Source: Sulfuricystis thermophila
Lineage (GTDB): Bacteria; Pseudomonadota; Gammaproteobacteria; Burkholderiales; Rhodocyclaceae
Reading direction: 5' to 3'
Assembly (NCBI RefSeq): GCF_004323595.1
Contig: NZ_AP019373.1
Location: 2,563,593 to 2,627,592, forward strand
DNA: 64,000 nucleotides
How positions within the stretch are numbered: the stretch's first letter is position 1; each line of letters opens with the position of its first letter. The notes beneath the pieces were generated by a model. The model did no database searches. It worked only from the letters and a program-made list of their open reading frames with translations, and had not been told where the DNA came from. A program made the position numbers and the translations under genes. Below are positions 24,849 through 35,595 of this stretch, piece by piece.

Positions 24849-27800
24849 TCAGGTGATGTAGAAGTCGCCGGCGTCTAGTGTCGGCTTGTTGCTCAACAGG
24901 GCGAACTGAATGGCAACGCCTGCTCCGTTGCCATCGGCGTCGTAGTAGAGCTTGCCGGTGGCTGCGTCGTACAGAATGTGGTCGTTAGCGTCGACGGCTT
25001 TTACATCACTTCCGGCAACAAAGTTCTCAGCCGACAAAACACCGGTTTGGATCAGTTTGGCAAAGATTGCATTCTCCAGTTCAACCCAGTCTGCACCATG
25101 CACGAAATCCTGAATGGTGTCGACATTAGTCGTCGCATTCAGCGCCGTATCGAAGCGGAAGATGTCGTTGCCGTCACCACCGATCAGTGTGTCGTTGCCG
25201 GTGCCACCGATCAGGGTGTCGGCGCCCGCACCGCCATCCAGACGGTCATTGCCGGCGCCACCGTCGAGCGTGTCATCGTGTGCCGTGCCGGTCAGGATGT
25301 TGGCCCCGGCGTTGCCGGTAATCTCCAGTCCGTAGGTGACGGCCGAGGCATTGACGTTGAGGGCCACGGTGCCGGTGGTGACGGCCGTTGCGCCGGTACC
25401 GGTGCCGATGACCACCTTCTCGATGCCGTTCGTGTTGGCGTTGAGGGTCAAGGTACTGGCGGCGGTGGCGGCAAAGCGGATTTCGTCGACATCGGTTTCG
25501 ACCGTGCCGCTGTCGGCAATGACCTCGGTACTGGTATGGTCGGCCGCGACGCCGATCAGGTAGATGTCCGAGCCGTCGGCGCCGTCCAGCGTATCCGCAC
25601 CGGCCTTGCCGTCGAGGACGTTTTTGCCGCTGTTGCCGGTGATGACGTTGGCCAGCGCGTTGCCGGTGCCGTTGAGATTGTCGGTGCCAGTGAAGGTGAG
25701 GTTCTCGACGAAGTTGCCGAGGGTGTAGCTGATGCTGGCCTCGACCGTGTCGTTACCGCCGGCGTCGGTGGTACTGGCGGCGGTCGTGGTCTCATAGACC
25801 TTGTCCCCGACGTTGTCGACCACGTAGGTGTCGTTGCCGGCGCCGCCAAGCATGGTGTCGGCGCCCGTGCTGCCATCGAGGCGGTTGTTGCCGCTGTTGC
25901 CCTTGAGCGTGTTGTTGAGCGTGTTGCCGGTCGCGTTGGTGTTGCCGGAACCGGTAAGGGTGAGGTTCTCCAGATTGTCGCCCAGGGTCCAGGACAGGCT
26001 GGCCTCGACCGTGTCGATCTCGGTGGCGGCGGTGGAGGTTTCCACGATGGTGTCGCCGGCGTCATCGACCACGTAGGTGTCGTTGCCGGTGCCACCGATC
26101 AGGGTGTCGGCGCCCGCACCGCCATCCAGACGGTCATTGCCGGCGCCACCGTCGAGCGTGTCATCGTGTGCCGTGCCGGTCAGGATGTTGGCCCCGGCGT
26201 TGCCGGTAATCTCCAGTCCGTAGGTGACGGCCGAGGCATTGACGTTGAGGGCCACGGTGCCGGTGGTGACGGCCGTTGCGCCGGTACCGGTGCCGATGAC
26301 CACCTTCTCGATGCCGTTCGTGTTGGCGTTGAGGGTCAAGGTACTGGCGGCGGTGGCGGCAAAGCGGATTTCGTCGACATCGGTTTCGACCGTGCCGCTG
26401 TCGGCAATGACCTCGGTACTGGTATGGTCGGCCGCGACGCCGATCAGGTAGATGTCCGAGCCGTCGGCGCCGTCCAGCGTATCCGCACCGGCCTTGCCGT
26501 CGAGGACGTTTTTGCCGCTGTTGCCGGTGATGACGTTGGCCAGCGCGTTGCCGGTGCCGTTGAGATTGTCGGTGCCAGTGAAGGTGAGGTTCTCGACGAA
26601 GTTGCCGAGGGTGTAGCTGATGCTGGCCTCGACCGTGTCGTTACCGCCGGCGTCGGTGGTACTGGCGGCGGTCGTGGTCTCATAGACCTTGTCCCCGACG
26701 TTGTCGACCACGTAGGTGTCGTTGCCGGCGCCGCCAAGCATGGTGTCGGCGCCCGTGCTGCCATCGAGGCGGTTGTTGCCGCTGTTGCCCTTGAGCGTGT
26801 TGTTGAGCGTGTTGCCGGTCGCGTTGGTGTTGCCGGAACCGGTAAGGGTGAGGTTCTCCAGATTGTCGCCCAGGGTCCAGGACAGGCTGGCCTCGACCGT
26901 GTCGATCTCGGTGGCGGCGGTGGAGGTTTCCACGATGGTGTCGCCGGCGTCATCGACCACGTAGGTGTCGTTGCCGGTGCCACCGATCAGGGTGTCGGCG
27001 CCCGCACCGCCATCCAGACGGTCATTGCCGGCGCCACCGTCGAGCGTGTCATCGTGTGCCGTGCCGGTCAGGATGTTGGCCCCGGCGTTGCCGGTAATCT
27101 CCAGTCCGTAGGTGACGGCCGAGGCATTGACGTTGAGGGCCACGGTGCCGGTGGTGACGGCCGTTGCGCCGGTACCGGTGCCGATGACCACCTTCTCGAT
27201 GCCGTTCGTGTTGGCGTTGAGGGTCAAGGTACTGGCGGCGGTGGCGGCAAAGCGGATTTCGTCGACATCGGTTTCGACCGTGCCGCTGTCGGCAATGACC
27301 TCGGTACTGGTATGGTCGGCCGCGACGCCGATCAGGTAGATGTCCGAGCCGTCGGCGCCGTCCAGCGTATCCGCACCGGCCTTGCCGTCGAGGACGTTTT
27401 TGCCGCTGTTGCCGGTGATGACGTTGGCCAGCGCGTTGCCGGTGCCGTTGAGATTGTCGGTGCCAGTGAAGGTGAGGTTCTCGACGAAGTTGCCGAGGGT
27501 GTAGCTGATGCTGGCCTCGACCGTGTCGTTACCGCCGGCGTCGGTGGTACTGGCGGCGGTCGTGGTCTCATAGACCTTGTCCCCGACGTTGTCGACCACG
27601 TAGGTGTCGTTGCCGGCGCCGCCAAGCATGGTGTCGGCGCCCGTGCTGCCATCGAGGCGGTTGTTGCCGCTGTTGCCCTTGAGCGTGTTGTTGAGCGTGT
27701 TGCCGGTCGCGTTGGTGTTGCCGGAACCGGTAAGGGTGAGGTTCTCCAGATTGTCGCCCAGGGTCCAGGACAGGCTGGCCTCGACCGTGTCGATCTCGGT

Positions 27801-30800
27801 GGCGGCGGTGGAGGTTTCCACGATGGTGTCGCCGGCGTCATCGACCACGTAGGTGTCGTTGCCGGTGCCACCGATCAGGGTGTCGGCGCCCGCACCGCCA
27901 TCCAGACGGTCATTGCCGGCGCCACCGTCGAGCGTGTCATCGTGTGCCGTGCCGGTCAGGATGTTGGCCCCGGCGTTGCCGGTAATCTCCAGTCCGTAGG
28001 TGACGGCCGAGGCATTGACGTTGAGGGCCACGGTGCCGGTGGTGACGGCCGTTGCGCCGGTACCGGTGCCGATGACCACCTTCTCGATGCCGTTCGTGTT
28101 GGCGTTGAGGGTCAAGGTACTGGCGGCGGTGGCGGCAAAGCGGATTTCGTCGACATCGGTTTCGACCGTGCCGCTGTCGGCAATGACCTCGGTACTGGTA
28201 TGGTCGGCCGCGACGCCGATCAGGTAGATGTCCGAGCCGTCGGCGCCGTCCAGCGTATCCGCACCGGCCTTGCCGTCGAGGACGTTTTTGCCGCTGTTGC
28301 CGGTGATGACGTTGGCCAGCGCGTTGCCGGTGCCGTTGAGATTGTCGGTGCCAGTGAAGGTGAGGTTCTCGACGAAGTTGCCGAGGGTGTAGCTGATGCT
28401 GGCCTCGACCGTGTCGTTACCGCCGGCGTCGGTGGTACTGGCGGCGGTCGTGGTCTCATAGACCTTGTCCCCGACGTTGTCGACCACGTAGGTGTCGTTG
28501 CCGGCGCCGCCAAGCATGGTGTCGGCGCCCGTGCTGCCATCGAGGCGGTTGTTGCCGCTGTTGCCCTTGAGCGTGTTGTTGAGCGTGTTGCCGGTCGCGT
28601 TGGTGTTGCCGGAACCGGTAAGGGTGAGGTTCTCCAGATTGTCGCCCAGGGTCCAGGACAGGCTGGCCTCGACCGTGTCGATCTCGGTGGCGGCGGTGGA
28701 GGTTTCCACGATGGTGTCGCCGGCGTCATCGACCACGTAGGTGTCGTTGCCGGTGCCACCGATCAGGGTGTCGGCGCCCGCACCGCCATCCAGACGGTCA
28801 TTGCCGGCGCCACCGTCGAGCGTGTCATCGTGTGCCGTGCCGGTCAGGATGTTGGCCCCGGCGTTGCCGGTAATCTCCAGTCCGTAGGTGACGGCCGAGG
28901 CATTGACGTTGAGGGCCACGGTGCCGGTGGTGACGGCCGTTGCGCCGGTACCGGTGCCGATGACCACCTTCTCGATGCCGTTCGTGTTGGCGTTGAGGGT
29001 CAAGGTACTGGCGGCGGTGGCGGCAAAGCGGATTTCGTCGACATCGGTTTCGACCGTGCCGCTGTCGGCAATGACCTCGGTACTGGTATGGTCGGCCGCG
29101 ACGCCGATCAGGTAGATGTCCGAGCCGTCGGCGCCGTCCAGCGTATCCGCACCGGCCTTGCCGTCGAGGACGTTTTTGCCGCTGTTGCCGGTGATGACGT
29201 TGGCCAGCGCGTTGCCGGTGCCGTTGAGATTGTCGGTGCCAGTGAAGGTGAGGTTCTCGACGAAGTTGCCGAGGGTGTAGCTGATGCTGGCCTCGACCGT
29301 GTCGTTACCGCCGGCGTCGGTGGTACTGGCGGCGGTCGTGGTCTCATAGACCTTGTCCCCGACGTTGTCGACCACGTAGGTGTCGTTGCCGGCGCCGCCA
29401 AGCATGGTGTCGGCGCCCGTGCTGCCATCGAGGCGGTTGTTGCCGCTGTTGCCCTTGAGCGTGTTGTTGAGCGTGTTGCCGGTCGCGTTGGTGTTGCCGG
29501 AACCGGTAAGGGTGAGGTTCTCCAGATTGTCGCCCAGGGTCCAGGACAGGCTGGCCTCGACCGTGTCGATCTCGGTGGCGGCGGTGGAGGTTTCCACGAT
29601 GGTGTCGCCGGCGTCATCGACCACGTAGGTGTCGTTGCCGGTGCCACCGATCAGGGTGTCGGCGCCCGCACCGCCATCCAGACGGTCATTGCCGGCGCCA
29701 CCATTCAGGGTGTCATTTCCAGAAAAGCCATATAGAGTATTGCTTCCATCCGAGCCTGTGACTGAATCATTGCCAGAAAGTAACTGCTCCATGAGCCCCC
29801 GAGCCGAAGTTGCATTCTCGATAGTCGAAAAATCCGATGAAAGGCCAGAAATCGACATTGTTGAGCTACCGTTTGTCAAAGATATTCCACTGACAGAACC
29901 GGTTATATCGGAATGGTAGTAGCCGTTCACGATTGAGGTTTGTCCGCTAAACGATCCAGACAAAGCAACGACCGAGGTTCCTACTTTATAAGTAATGCTG
30001 GAGAAATTGGCTGGAGCGGTACTGCCCACATCGACATACCCATCAAAAACTACCGACTTGTTGCCATATGAAACGGTTGCTTTGCTTACATACCCAGACA
30101 TCGAGGTGTAGTAACCATCACGCACAGATCCGATGAGCGTCGCCGTCACACCTGTTCCAGCAAAAGAATAGTTGAGTTGTGTGACAGTGTAAGAATATGG
30201 ATTGAGTAATGTCGTTCCGTAAACAGCGATAGTGTCACCGTTCGTTAGCCGACCTGCCACATAGGTATTGGAAGTGCTGGTATATGACGAAAAGCTGTAC
30301 GAATTCACCCGATCAAAAGCTGCAACGGCCCAGGGTAGGGCGTTTTCCGCAGATCCCCCTTCCCTGATAACTGTGTTGCCGACAGCTTCAGCTGCAAGCC
30401 AGTCTGAAAAGTTTGTTGTTACTGTTGCCATCGTGGTGGTTTCCTGTGAGCCCTCAAAGGGTGTGTGGTTCACCGTCAGGGAGTAGTTGCCGTTGCTGTA
30501 GTTGAATCCATCCTGGACCTGGACGTAGTAAGTACCGGCACTTGGGACTGCACCCATCTGGAACGTCCCGTCCTGCCCGGTTTCCAACTGCGTCAAAAAG
30601 CGCGCCGCTGGCGTTGTAGACCCCCAGCGTGTAGTAGCTGTAAGAGCTCGCTGCATTCGGCCCATCGAATGTCAGTGACAGCGTTCCGGCTGCGCCTACC
30701 GTAAAGCTGTACCAGTCGGTGTCGCTGTAACTCGACAGCTGTCCGGTCATCGCCGCGCCCAAGGTCAGTGCGTCTGCCGAGGACTGTGTGTCATTCGCTT

Positions 30801-30816
30801 CGGATTCGTAGTTCAT
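24849..30816 (-). CDS. Large RTX-type calcium-binding secreted protein (frameshifted near the N-terminus)
   Basis: About 1,988 residues if one base is removed. N-terminus (residues 1-115): a PPC-like beta domain ([27 protein letters not shown]). Next comes about 250 residues of unknown type, then glycine/aspartate nonapeptide repeats ([20 protein letters not shown] and variants) in five copies of a 296-residue block, and a C-terminal RTX tail ending in a type I secretion-like segment (GDFYIT at the end). A run of five T on the coding strand (30595-30599) puts the first 73 residues out of frame; four T would restore ALLTQLETG. ATG at 30431 ([18 protein letters not shown] upstream) could start a shorter intact protein. 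The divergent ABC transporter and adaptor are the likely exporter. An adhesin or surface-layer role is inference. Confidence 0.8.
25201..29703. repeat. Five tandem 888-bp repeats within the RTX gene
   Basis: The same sequence recurs with an exact 888-bp period (a landmark block begins at 25336, 26224, 27112, 28000 and 28888), and a sixth partial unit ends near 29703. Each unit encodes 296 residues with three RTX blocks separated by beta-rich spacers. Reading across copies I saw no base differences, and every reading frame translates identically in each copy. This points to very recent amplification, ongoing homogenisation or an assembly effect. Confidence 0.92.
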
Positions 30817-30887
30817 AACCGATTTCTCAGTGATGCTCCACTTTAAAAATCAAACCAAGTGTGACCGATAAAAATACCCGACACCCC

Positions 30888-30903
30888 TATAACTAAAGTT
30901 ATA
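30888..30903. promoter_or_regulatory. Palindrome between RTX gene and secretion genes
   Basis: TATAACTAAAGTTATA, a perfect 7-bp inverted repeat around AA, in the AT-rich 250-bp divergent region. It lies 72 bp upstream of the RTX start and could be an operator; the regulator is unknown. Confidence 0.4.
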
Positions 30904-30964
30904 TAAGGTACTGATAATATGAGTACATTTTTGTCCATCCTACTGAGCGGAAAGTCATCTAATG

Positions 30965-30978
30965 TTGATCTATATCAA
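30965..30978. promoter_or_regulatory. Perfect FNR/Anr-type box
   Basis: TTGATCTATATCAA, an exact match to the FNR consensus TTGAT-N4-ATCAA, 91 bp upstream of the type I secretion ABC gene and about 150 bp from the RTX start. It suggests oxygen- or NO-responsive control by an FNR/Dnr-family regulator. That is inference from the site alone. Confidence 0.6.
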
Positions 30979-31068
30979 AATCCCCTGCATTGTGAGAGCA
31001 TGCGCACCGCATCTTTGCCGGAATGCCATCGTTGTTAGAATTGCATCAGACATAGCCCAATCATCCTG

Positions 31069-32781
31069 ATGCACCCGTCCTCGCTCCTGCATGCTGCATC
31101 CCTAGCACCGCTGAATCGGCGGGCGTTGGGGGTGGTGATGCTGGCCAGCATTGCTGGTAATGTCCTGCTGTTTGCAATGCCGCTGTATTCCCTGCAAATC
31201 TATGACCGGGTACTGGCCTCGCGCAGCGGCGAGACCCTGTTGTTCCTGACCTTGATCGCGATAGTCGCGCTGATCGTCGCTGCCACCATCGATGCCATTC
31301 GCGCAAGACTGTTGCAGCGTATTGGCAATGCCTATGTGTTGGCGCTGGGGCCACGGCTGCTCGAACACTCCCTTGCGCAATCCGCACGGGGCCCGGAAAC
31401 CTCCTCGCAACCCCTGCGCGATATGCACACCGTGCGCGGATTCATCGCCACCCCGCAAGGACTCGCCGCGTTGTTTGATGCTCCCCTGGTGCCGCTGTTT
31501 TTGCTCGGCGTCTATCTGATGCATGTCGGACTCGGCCATGCCATGCTGGCCGGCATCGTGGTCCTGGTCTGTCTCGCCTTCGCCACCGAAGCGCTCACCG
31601 CCCCTCATGTGCGCAGGGCGGGCGAAGCCGCCATCGGCGCCCAACGCCGTCTCGACGGCATCATCCACAATGCGGAAGTCGTCGCTGCGATGGGTATGGG
31701 CGACGCCATGCGCGAACACTGGAGCGCGGCACAAGGCATGGCTCTTGCCGAGGGCAGCATTGCCGGTGATCGTCTCGCACTGCTGGCAGCGGTTGCCAAG
31801 GGCGTACGCATGCTGCTGACCCTCATGATGAGCGGTATCGGTGCCTGGTACGCCATTCACGACGAAATCACGATGGGGGGCATGGTTGCAGCAACGATCA
31901 TCGCCGCGCGCGGATTGGCCCCCCTCGAAATGCTGGTGAGCACATGGAAGCAGTGGGTCGGTGTACGTGCTGCCGTGCTGCGTCTGGATACCGCCCTGAG
32001 CGTATTCCCGTGCGACGAATCCACCATGTCCCTGCCCGAGCCGCAGGGCGACATCGTCGTTGAGCGGCTCATCTTTGCCCCGGCTGGCGTCGAGCAACCT
32101 ACCCTGAAAGGCATCAGCTTCACACTGCCGGCCGGCAGCTGGATGGGCGTCATTGGTCCCTCGGGAGCAGGAAAGTCTACACTCGCCAAGTTGCTCTGCG
32201 GCGTCTGGAAACCGCGCTCCGGCAGCGTACGGCTCGATGGTGCCGATGTCTATACCTGGAACCGTGCCGACTTTGGACGATACTGCGGCTACCTGCCGCA
32301 AGACATCGAGCTTTTTTCGGGCACCGTGCGCGAGAACATCGCCCGTTTTAGTGAGGCTGACGACGCCAAGGTCATCGAAGCTGCCCAAGCTGCGGATTGC
32401 CATGAAATGATCTTGCGGCTACCCAAGGCCTACGATACCCAGATCGGGCCGGGTGGCGCTGCACTATCCGCCGGACAACGCCAACGCATCGGTCTGGCGC
32501 GCGCACTCTTTGGCCGGCCGCGTCTGGTCGTGCTCGACGAACCCAACTCCAACCTAGACGCCGAAGGCGAGCAAGCCTTGGTACGTGCCTTACAGCGGAC
32601 CCGTGCCAATGGCGCCACTGTGATCATGATCAGCCACCGCCCCTCCCTACTTTCCGGCTGCGACAAACTCGGCGTGCTGATGGACGGCCAACTCCAGCAC
32701 TTCGGCCCGCGCGAAGAAGTCCTTGCCAAGTTGCAGGGCTCGGTGCGTACTATCGGAGAAGCCCGCAGTGGCGCAGCCTGA
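31069..32781 (+). CDS. Type I secretion ABC transporter (PrtD/HasD type)
   Basis: Inner-membrane ABC exporter of the type I secretion system. The 570-residue protein has a membrane domain (about residues 1-320, helices near 22-42, 56-76, 140-185 and 240-285) with no N-terminal C39-peptidase-like domain. The ATPase domain has Walker A GPSGAGKST near 362, signature LSAGQRQRIGLARAL near 466 and Walker B RLVVLDEPNSNLD near 484. It is divergent from the RTX gene and followed directly by the adaptor, so the RTX protein is the probable substrate. No TolC-like outer-membrane partner is in the window. Confidence 0.93.
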   Translation: MHPSSLLHAASLAPLNRRALGVVMLASIAGNVLLFAMPLYSLQIYDRVLASRSGETLLFLTLIAIVALIVAATIDAIRARLLQRIGNAYVLALGPRLLEHSLAQSARGPETSSQPLRDMHTVRGFIATPQGLAALFDAPLVPLFLLGVYLMHVGLGHAMLAGIVVLVCLAFATEALTAPHVRRAGEAAIGAQRRLDGIIHNAEVVAAMGMGDAMREHWSAAQGMALAEGSIAGDRLALLAAVAKGVRMLLTLMMSGIGAWYAIHDEITMGGMVAATIIAARGLAPLEMLVSTWKQWVGVRAAVLRLDTALSVFPCDESTMSLPEPQGDIVVERLIFAPAGVEQPTLKGISFTLPAGSWMGVIGPSGAGKSTLAKLLCGVWKPRSGSVRLDGADVYTWNRADFGRYCGYLPQDIELFSGTVRENIARFSEADDAKVIEAAQAADCHEMILRLPKAYDTQIGPGGAALSAGQRQRIGLARALFGRPRLVVLDEPNSNLDAEGEQALVRALQRTRANGATVIMISHRPSLLSGCDKLGVLMDGQLQHFGPREEVLAKLQGSVRTIGEARSGAA

Positions 32782-33841
32782 ACTGGTCATCCCCACCGAT
32801 ACCCGCCAGGACACCCGGCGTTTCTTCCTGGTGGCCGGGCTGTTCTTTGGCGCCTTGCTCCTGTGGGGCTCCTTCGCGGAACTCCACGCGGGCGCGATCG
32901 CCAGTGGCGAAGTCATCCCGGCTGGGCGCGTGCGCACCGTCCAGCATCTGGACGGCGGTATCGTTCGCGCAATCCTTGTCAAAGAAGGGCAGCGCGTTGC
33001 AGAAGGTGAGGAATTGATCCGGCTGGACGATACCGAAGCCAAGGCCGCCCTGGAAATTGCCCGCAAGGAGCTGGCGGGTTACGAGGCGCGCCTGGCCGAT
33101 GCTCACCGCGAGGAAGCCCAATGGACGGCACGCGATACGGCCATCCAGAAGATGGTGGACAACGCTGAAGAAGAAAGTCGTCTCAATCGCGAACTTTACG
33201 AAAAAAACTTCATTTCCAAATCCCGTCTGCTGCAACTGGAGAACGTAAAGGCGCAAAGTACCGCGTTGCTGAGCGAGAATGCCGCCGAACGAGCGCGAGC
33301 TCGCCAGCGGGTGTCCGAGATGGAAGCAGCCGTGGCCACCGCACGCGATCGGCTCAGCGTAAGCCGTGAGCGATTGCAGCGCACCAAGGTTACGGCTCCC
33401 CAGGCCGGTGTGGTGCAGGGGCTGCGCGTGACCACCCTTGGGGCCGTCATTCCCCCCGGCGGCACGTTGCTGGATGTGGTCCCCGACGCCGATGAACTCC
33501 TCATCGAAGCTCGGATTGCCCCGGACGACATCGATGTGGTCATGCCGGGACAAGAGGCGCACGTGCGGCTGACTGCCTACAAGGCACGATCGCATATCCG
33601 GTTGCTAGGGAAGGTGGTGCAGGTATCAGCGAGCACCTTCAAGGACGAGACCAGCCAGGGCCGCCCGTATTACAAGGCGCGTATCGAGATTCACCCCGAT
33701 GAATTGAAGAAGGTGGATCGCGGAGTACTCACGCCCGGCATGCTGGCTGAGGTACAGATCGTTGCCGGCAAGCGAAGCGCGATACGCTATCTGTTCGATC
33801 CGATTCTCGACAGCATGCGTCGGGCTTTCCATGAGTCCTGA
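32768..33841 (+). CDS. HlyD-family membrane fusion protein of type I secretion
   Basis: Periplasmic adaptor linking the ABC exporter to an outer-membrane channel. The protein of about 357 residues has one N-terminal helix (about residues 20-38), a barrel/lipoyl half-motif (GRVRTVQHLDGGIVRAILVKEGQ near 57-79), a long helical coiled-coil (about 95-205), the second lipoyl half (VTAPQAGVVQGLRV near 207) and a beta-barrel C-terminus. GTG at 32768 is taken as start: GGAG lies upstream, and it overlaps the ABC gene by 14 bp. Earlier in-frame starts lie inside the ABC gene. The 290 bp after it hold no gene I can support. Confidence 0.9.
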   Translation: MAQPELVIPTDTRQDTRRFFLVAGLFFGALLLWGSFAELHAGAIASGEVIPAGRVRTVQHLDGGIVRAILVKEGQRVAEGEELIRLDDTEAKAALEIARKELAGYEARLADAHREEAQWTARDTAIQKMVDNAEEESRLNRELYEKNFISKSRLLQLENVKAQSTALLSENAAERARARQRVSEMEAAVATARDRLSVSRERLQRTKVTAPQAGVVQGLRVTTLGAVIPPGGTLLDVVPDADELLIEARIAPDDIDVVMPGQEAHVRLTAYKARSHIRLLGKVVQVSASTFKDETSQGRPYYKARIEIHPDELKKVDRGVLTPGMLAEVQIVAGKRSAIRYLFDPILDSMRRAFHES

Positions 33842-34134
33842 CTGGGCAACAGGCCAGCGGCGAATATAGTCACCGGCGCTGCGCCGATGTCGGTAGACCG
33901 AGGAGGGTGGCTGGTGTGCCAATCTCTCCAGCGATTTCCTGTTCAGCCCGAACGCCGGAATACCGAAGCGCAGTCGCGCAGATCCCGGTTTTTAGCCGGC
34001 GGATGGAACGAAACTGGGAGCCGAATGGCTCTGCACAGGCGTTGTTAGACGCCCGCGACGACATGGAAGAGCATGGCGTAGCCTATCCAGAATTTTGTGT
34101 GTGAGGCATACCATGAGACCTGAAAGGAGGCGGT

Positions 34135-34709
34135 ATGCCGAGCATCAAGAAGACGAAAGTAGCGCCGGTGGTTGAGGCGCCGTATCAAATCAAGCGGGAA
34201 GTGCTGGAGGAACTGATCCCTGGGCCGATGACGGCCGAAGGCGTCGAATCGATCTTCCGGCAAATCAAGAAAGCGCTGCTGGAACGGGCGCTGAACGCCG
34301 AACTGACCCACCATCTGGGCTACGCCAAGGGCGAAGCGCCCGGGAAGCCGGCAACCACCGCAACGGCAGCAGTCCCAAGACCGTGCTGACCGATGACGGG
34401 CCGCTGACACTGGACATTCCCCGCGACCGGATGGGCAGTTTCGAGCCACAGATCATCGGCAAGCACGAGCGGCGCTTCACCGGCTTCGACGACAAGATCG
34501 TTTCCATGTACGCCCGGGGCATGAGCGTACGCGAGATTCAGGGGCATCTGCTGGAAATGTACGCCGTCGAAGTCTCGCCCCAGTTCATCTCCGACGTCAC
34601 CGACGCAGTGATGGCTGAGGTGACGGAATGGCAGAACCGGCCGCTTGAGCCGATGTATCCGGTCGTGTTCTTTGATTGCCTGCGTGTCAAGATTCGCGAT
34701 GAGGGCACG
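34135..34709 (+). pseudogene. IS256-family (mutator) transposase, 5' fragment, frameshifted
   Basis: MPSIKKTKVAPVVEAPYQIK after AAAGGAGG begins a mutator transposase (LERALNAELTHHLGYAKGE). A one-base shift near 34345 then moves the frame to AGNHRNGSSPKTVLTDDGPL and on to VVFFDCLRVKIRDEG, where an IS21 element interrupts it at 34710. The C-terminal part of the gene resumes at about 38753, but the catalytic core between is missing, so the transposase is dead. Confidence 0.85.
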
Positions 34710-34782
34710 TGTTGATTTCCACGCCGAACTGACCCGGGGTTTTCATCTGGAACTGACCCACGGTGTTATGCGCGCAGTATAG

Positions 34783-35595
34783 CTACGCGGGTATGGGTAG
34801 GGTTGCGGTTTCGGGTGGTTGTTCTCCTTTTGGTTTGGTTGTTCGAGTACGGCCCGGCTGCAGCCGGGCCGTACTCGTCTTGAAGCGCCAGGACTCGTTG
34901 CCGGTCTCGACGATATGGCAATGATGGGTCAGGCGGTCGAGCATGGCGGTGGTCATCTTGGCATCGCCGAAGACGTTTCCCCACTCGGCGAATGACAGGT
35001 TGGTCGTGATCATCACGCTGGTGTGCTCGTAGAGCTTCGACAGCAGGTGGAACAACAAGGCGCCCCCGGCCTGGCTGAAGGGCAGATAGCCGAGCTCGTC
35101 GAGGATCACCAGATCGACGTAAAGCAGCCGATAGGCCAATTGCCCGGGTTTGCCGTTGGCTTTCTCCTGCTCCAGTGCATTGACCAGTTCCACCGTCGAG
35201 AAGAAGCGTACGCGCTTGCCCAGATGCCGGACGGCCTCGACACCGATGGCCGTCGCCAGGTGTGTCTTGCCGGTGCCCGGTCCGCCGATGAACACCACGT
35301 TGTGGGCAGCATCGATGAAGTCGCCGCCGTGCAACCGCCGCACCAGAGCCTCATCCACCTTCGCCTGGGCGAAGTCAAAGCCCGGCAGATCGCGGTGGGC
35401 CGGGAACCGGGCGGCCGTCATCTGATAGGCAATCGAACGCACCTCCCGCTCGGCGGTCTCGGCTGCCAGAAGTTCCGCCATCCACTGCTCGGGGTCAAGG
35501 TCGCTGTGGCGAGCCTTGGCCACCAGCTCCGGCCAGCACTGCGCCATGCCATGGAGTTTCAGGGCCTTGAGGCGGCCGATGAGCTCAATCGACAT
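34783..35595 (-). CDS. istB: IstB, IS21 helper ATPase (element 1)
   Basis: AAA+ DnaC-like ATPase that directs target selection for the IstA transposase. The 270-residue protein has Walker [12 protein letters not shown] near residue 105 and Walker [14 protein letters not shown] near 165. A strong GGAGG precedes the start, which overlaps the istA stop by 11 bp, giving coupled translation. The C-terminal tail ([14 protein letters not shown]) is disordered-looking. Confidence 0.92.
   Translation of the reverse strand: MSIELIGRLKALKLHGMAQCWPELVAKARHSDLDPEQWMAELLAAETAEREVRSIAYQMTAARFPAHRDLPGFDFAQAKVDEALVRRLHGGDFIDAAHNVVFIGGPGTGKTHLATAIGVEAVRHLGKRVRFFSTVELVNALEQEKANGKPGQLAYRLLYVDLVILDELGYLPFSQAGGALLFHLLSKLYEHTSVMITTNLSFAEWGNVFGDAKMTTAMLDRLTHHCHIVETGNESWRFKTSTARLQPGRTRTTKPKGEQPPETATLPIPA

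Noticed and set aside
25201-29703. CRISPR array
   Set aside because: Repeats are 888 bp, contiguous and coding, with no spacers and no cas genes nearby.
24978-29735. Long open frame (about 1,585 codons) on the plus strand across the RTX repeats
   Set aside because: It repeats with the same 888-bp period only because the DNA repeats. The minus strand has clear RTX nonapeptides and a C-terminal secretion-like end.
33907-34104. Short frame (65 codons) before the IS256 fragment
   Set aside because: No ribosome site or recognisable motif, and it spans the likely junction with IS256 flank sequence. Not supported as a gene.
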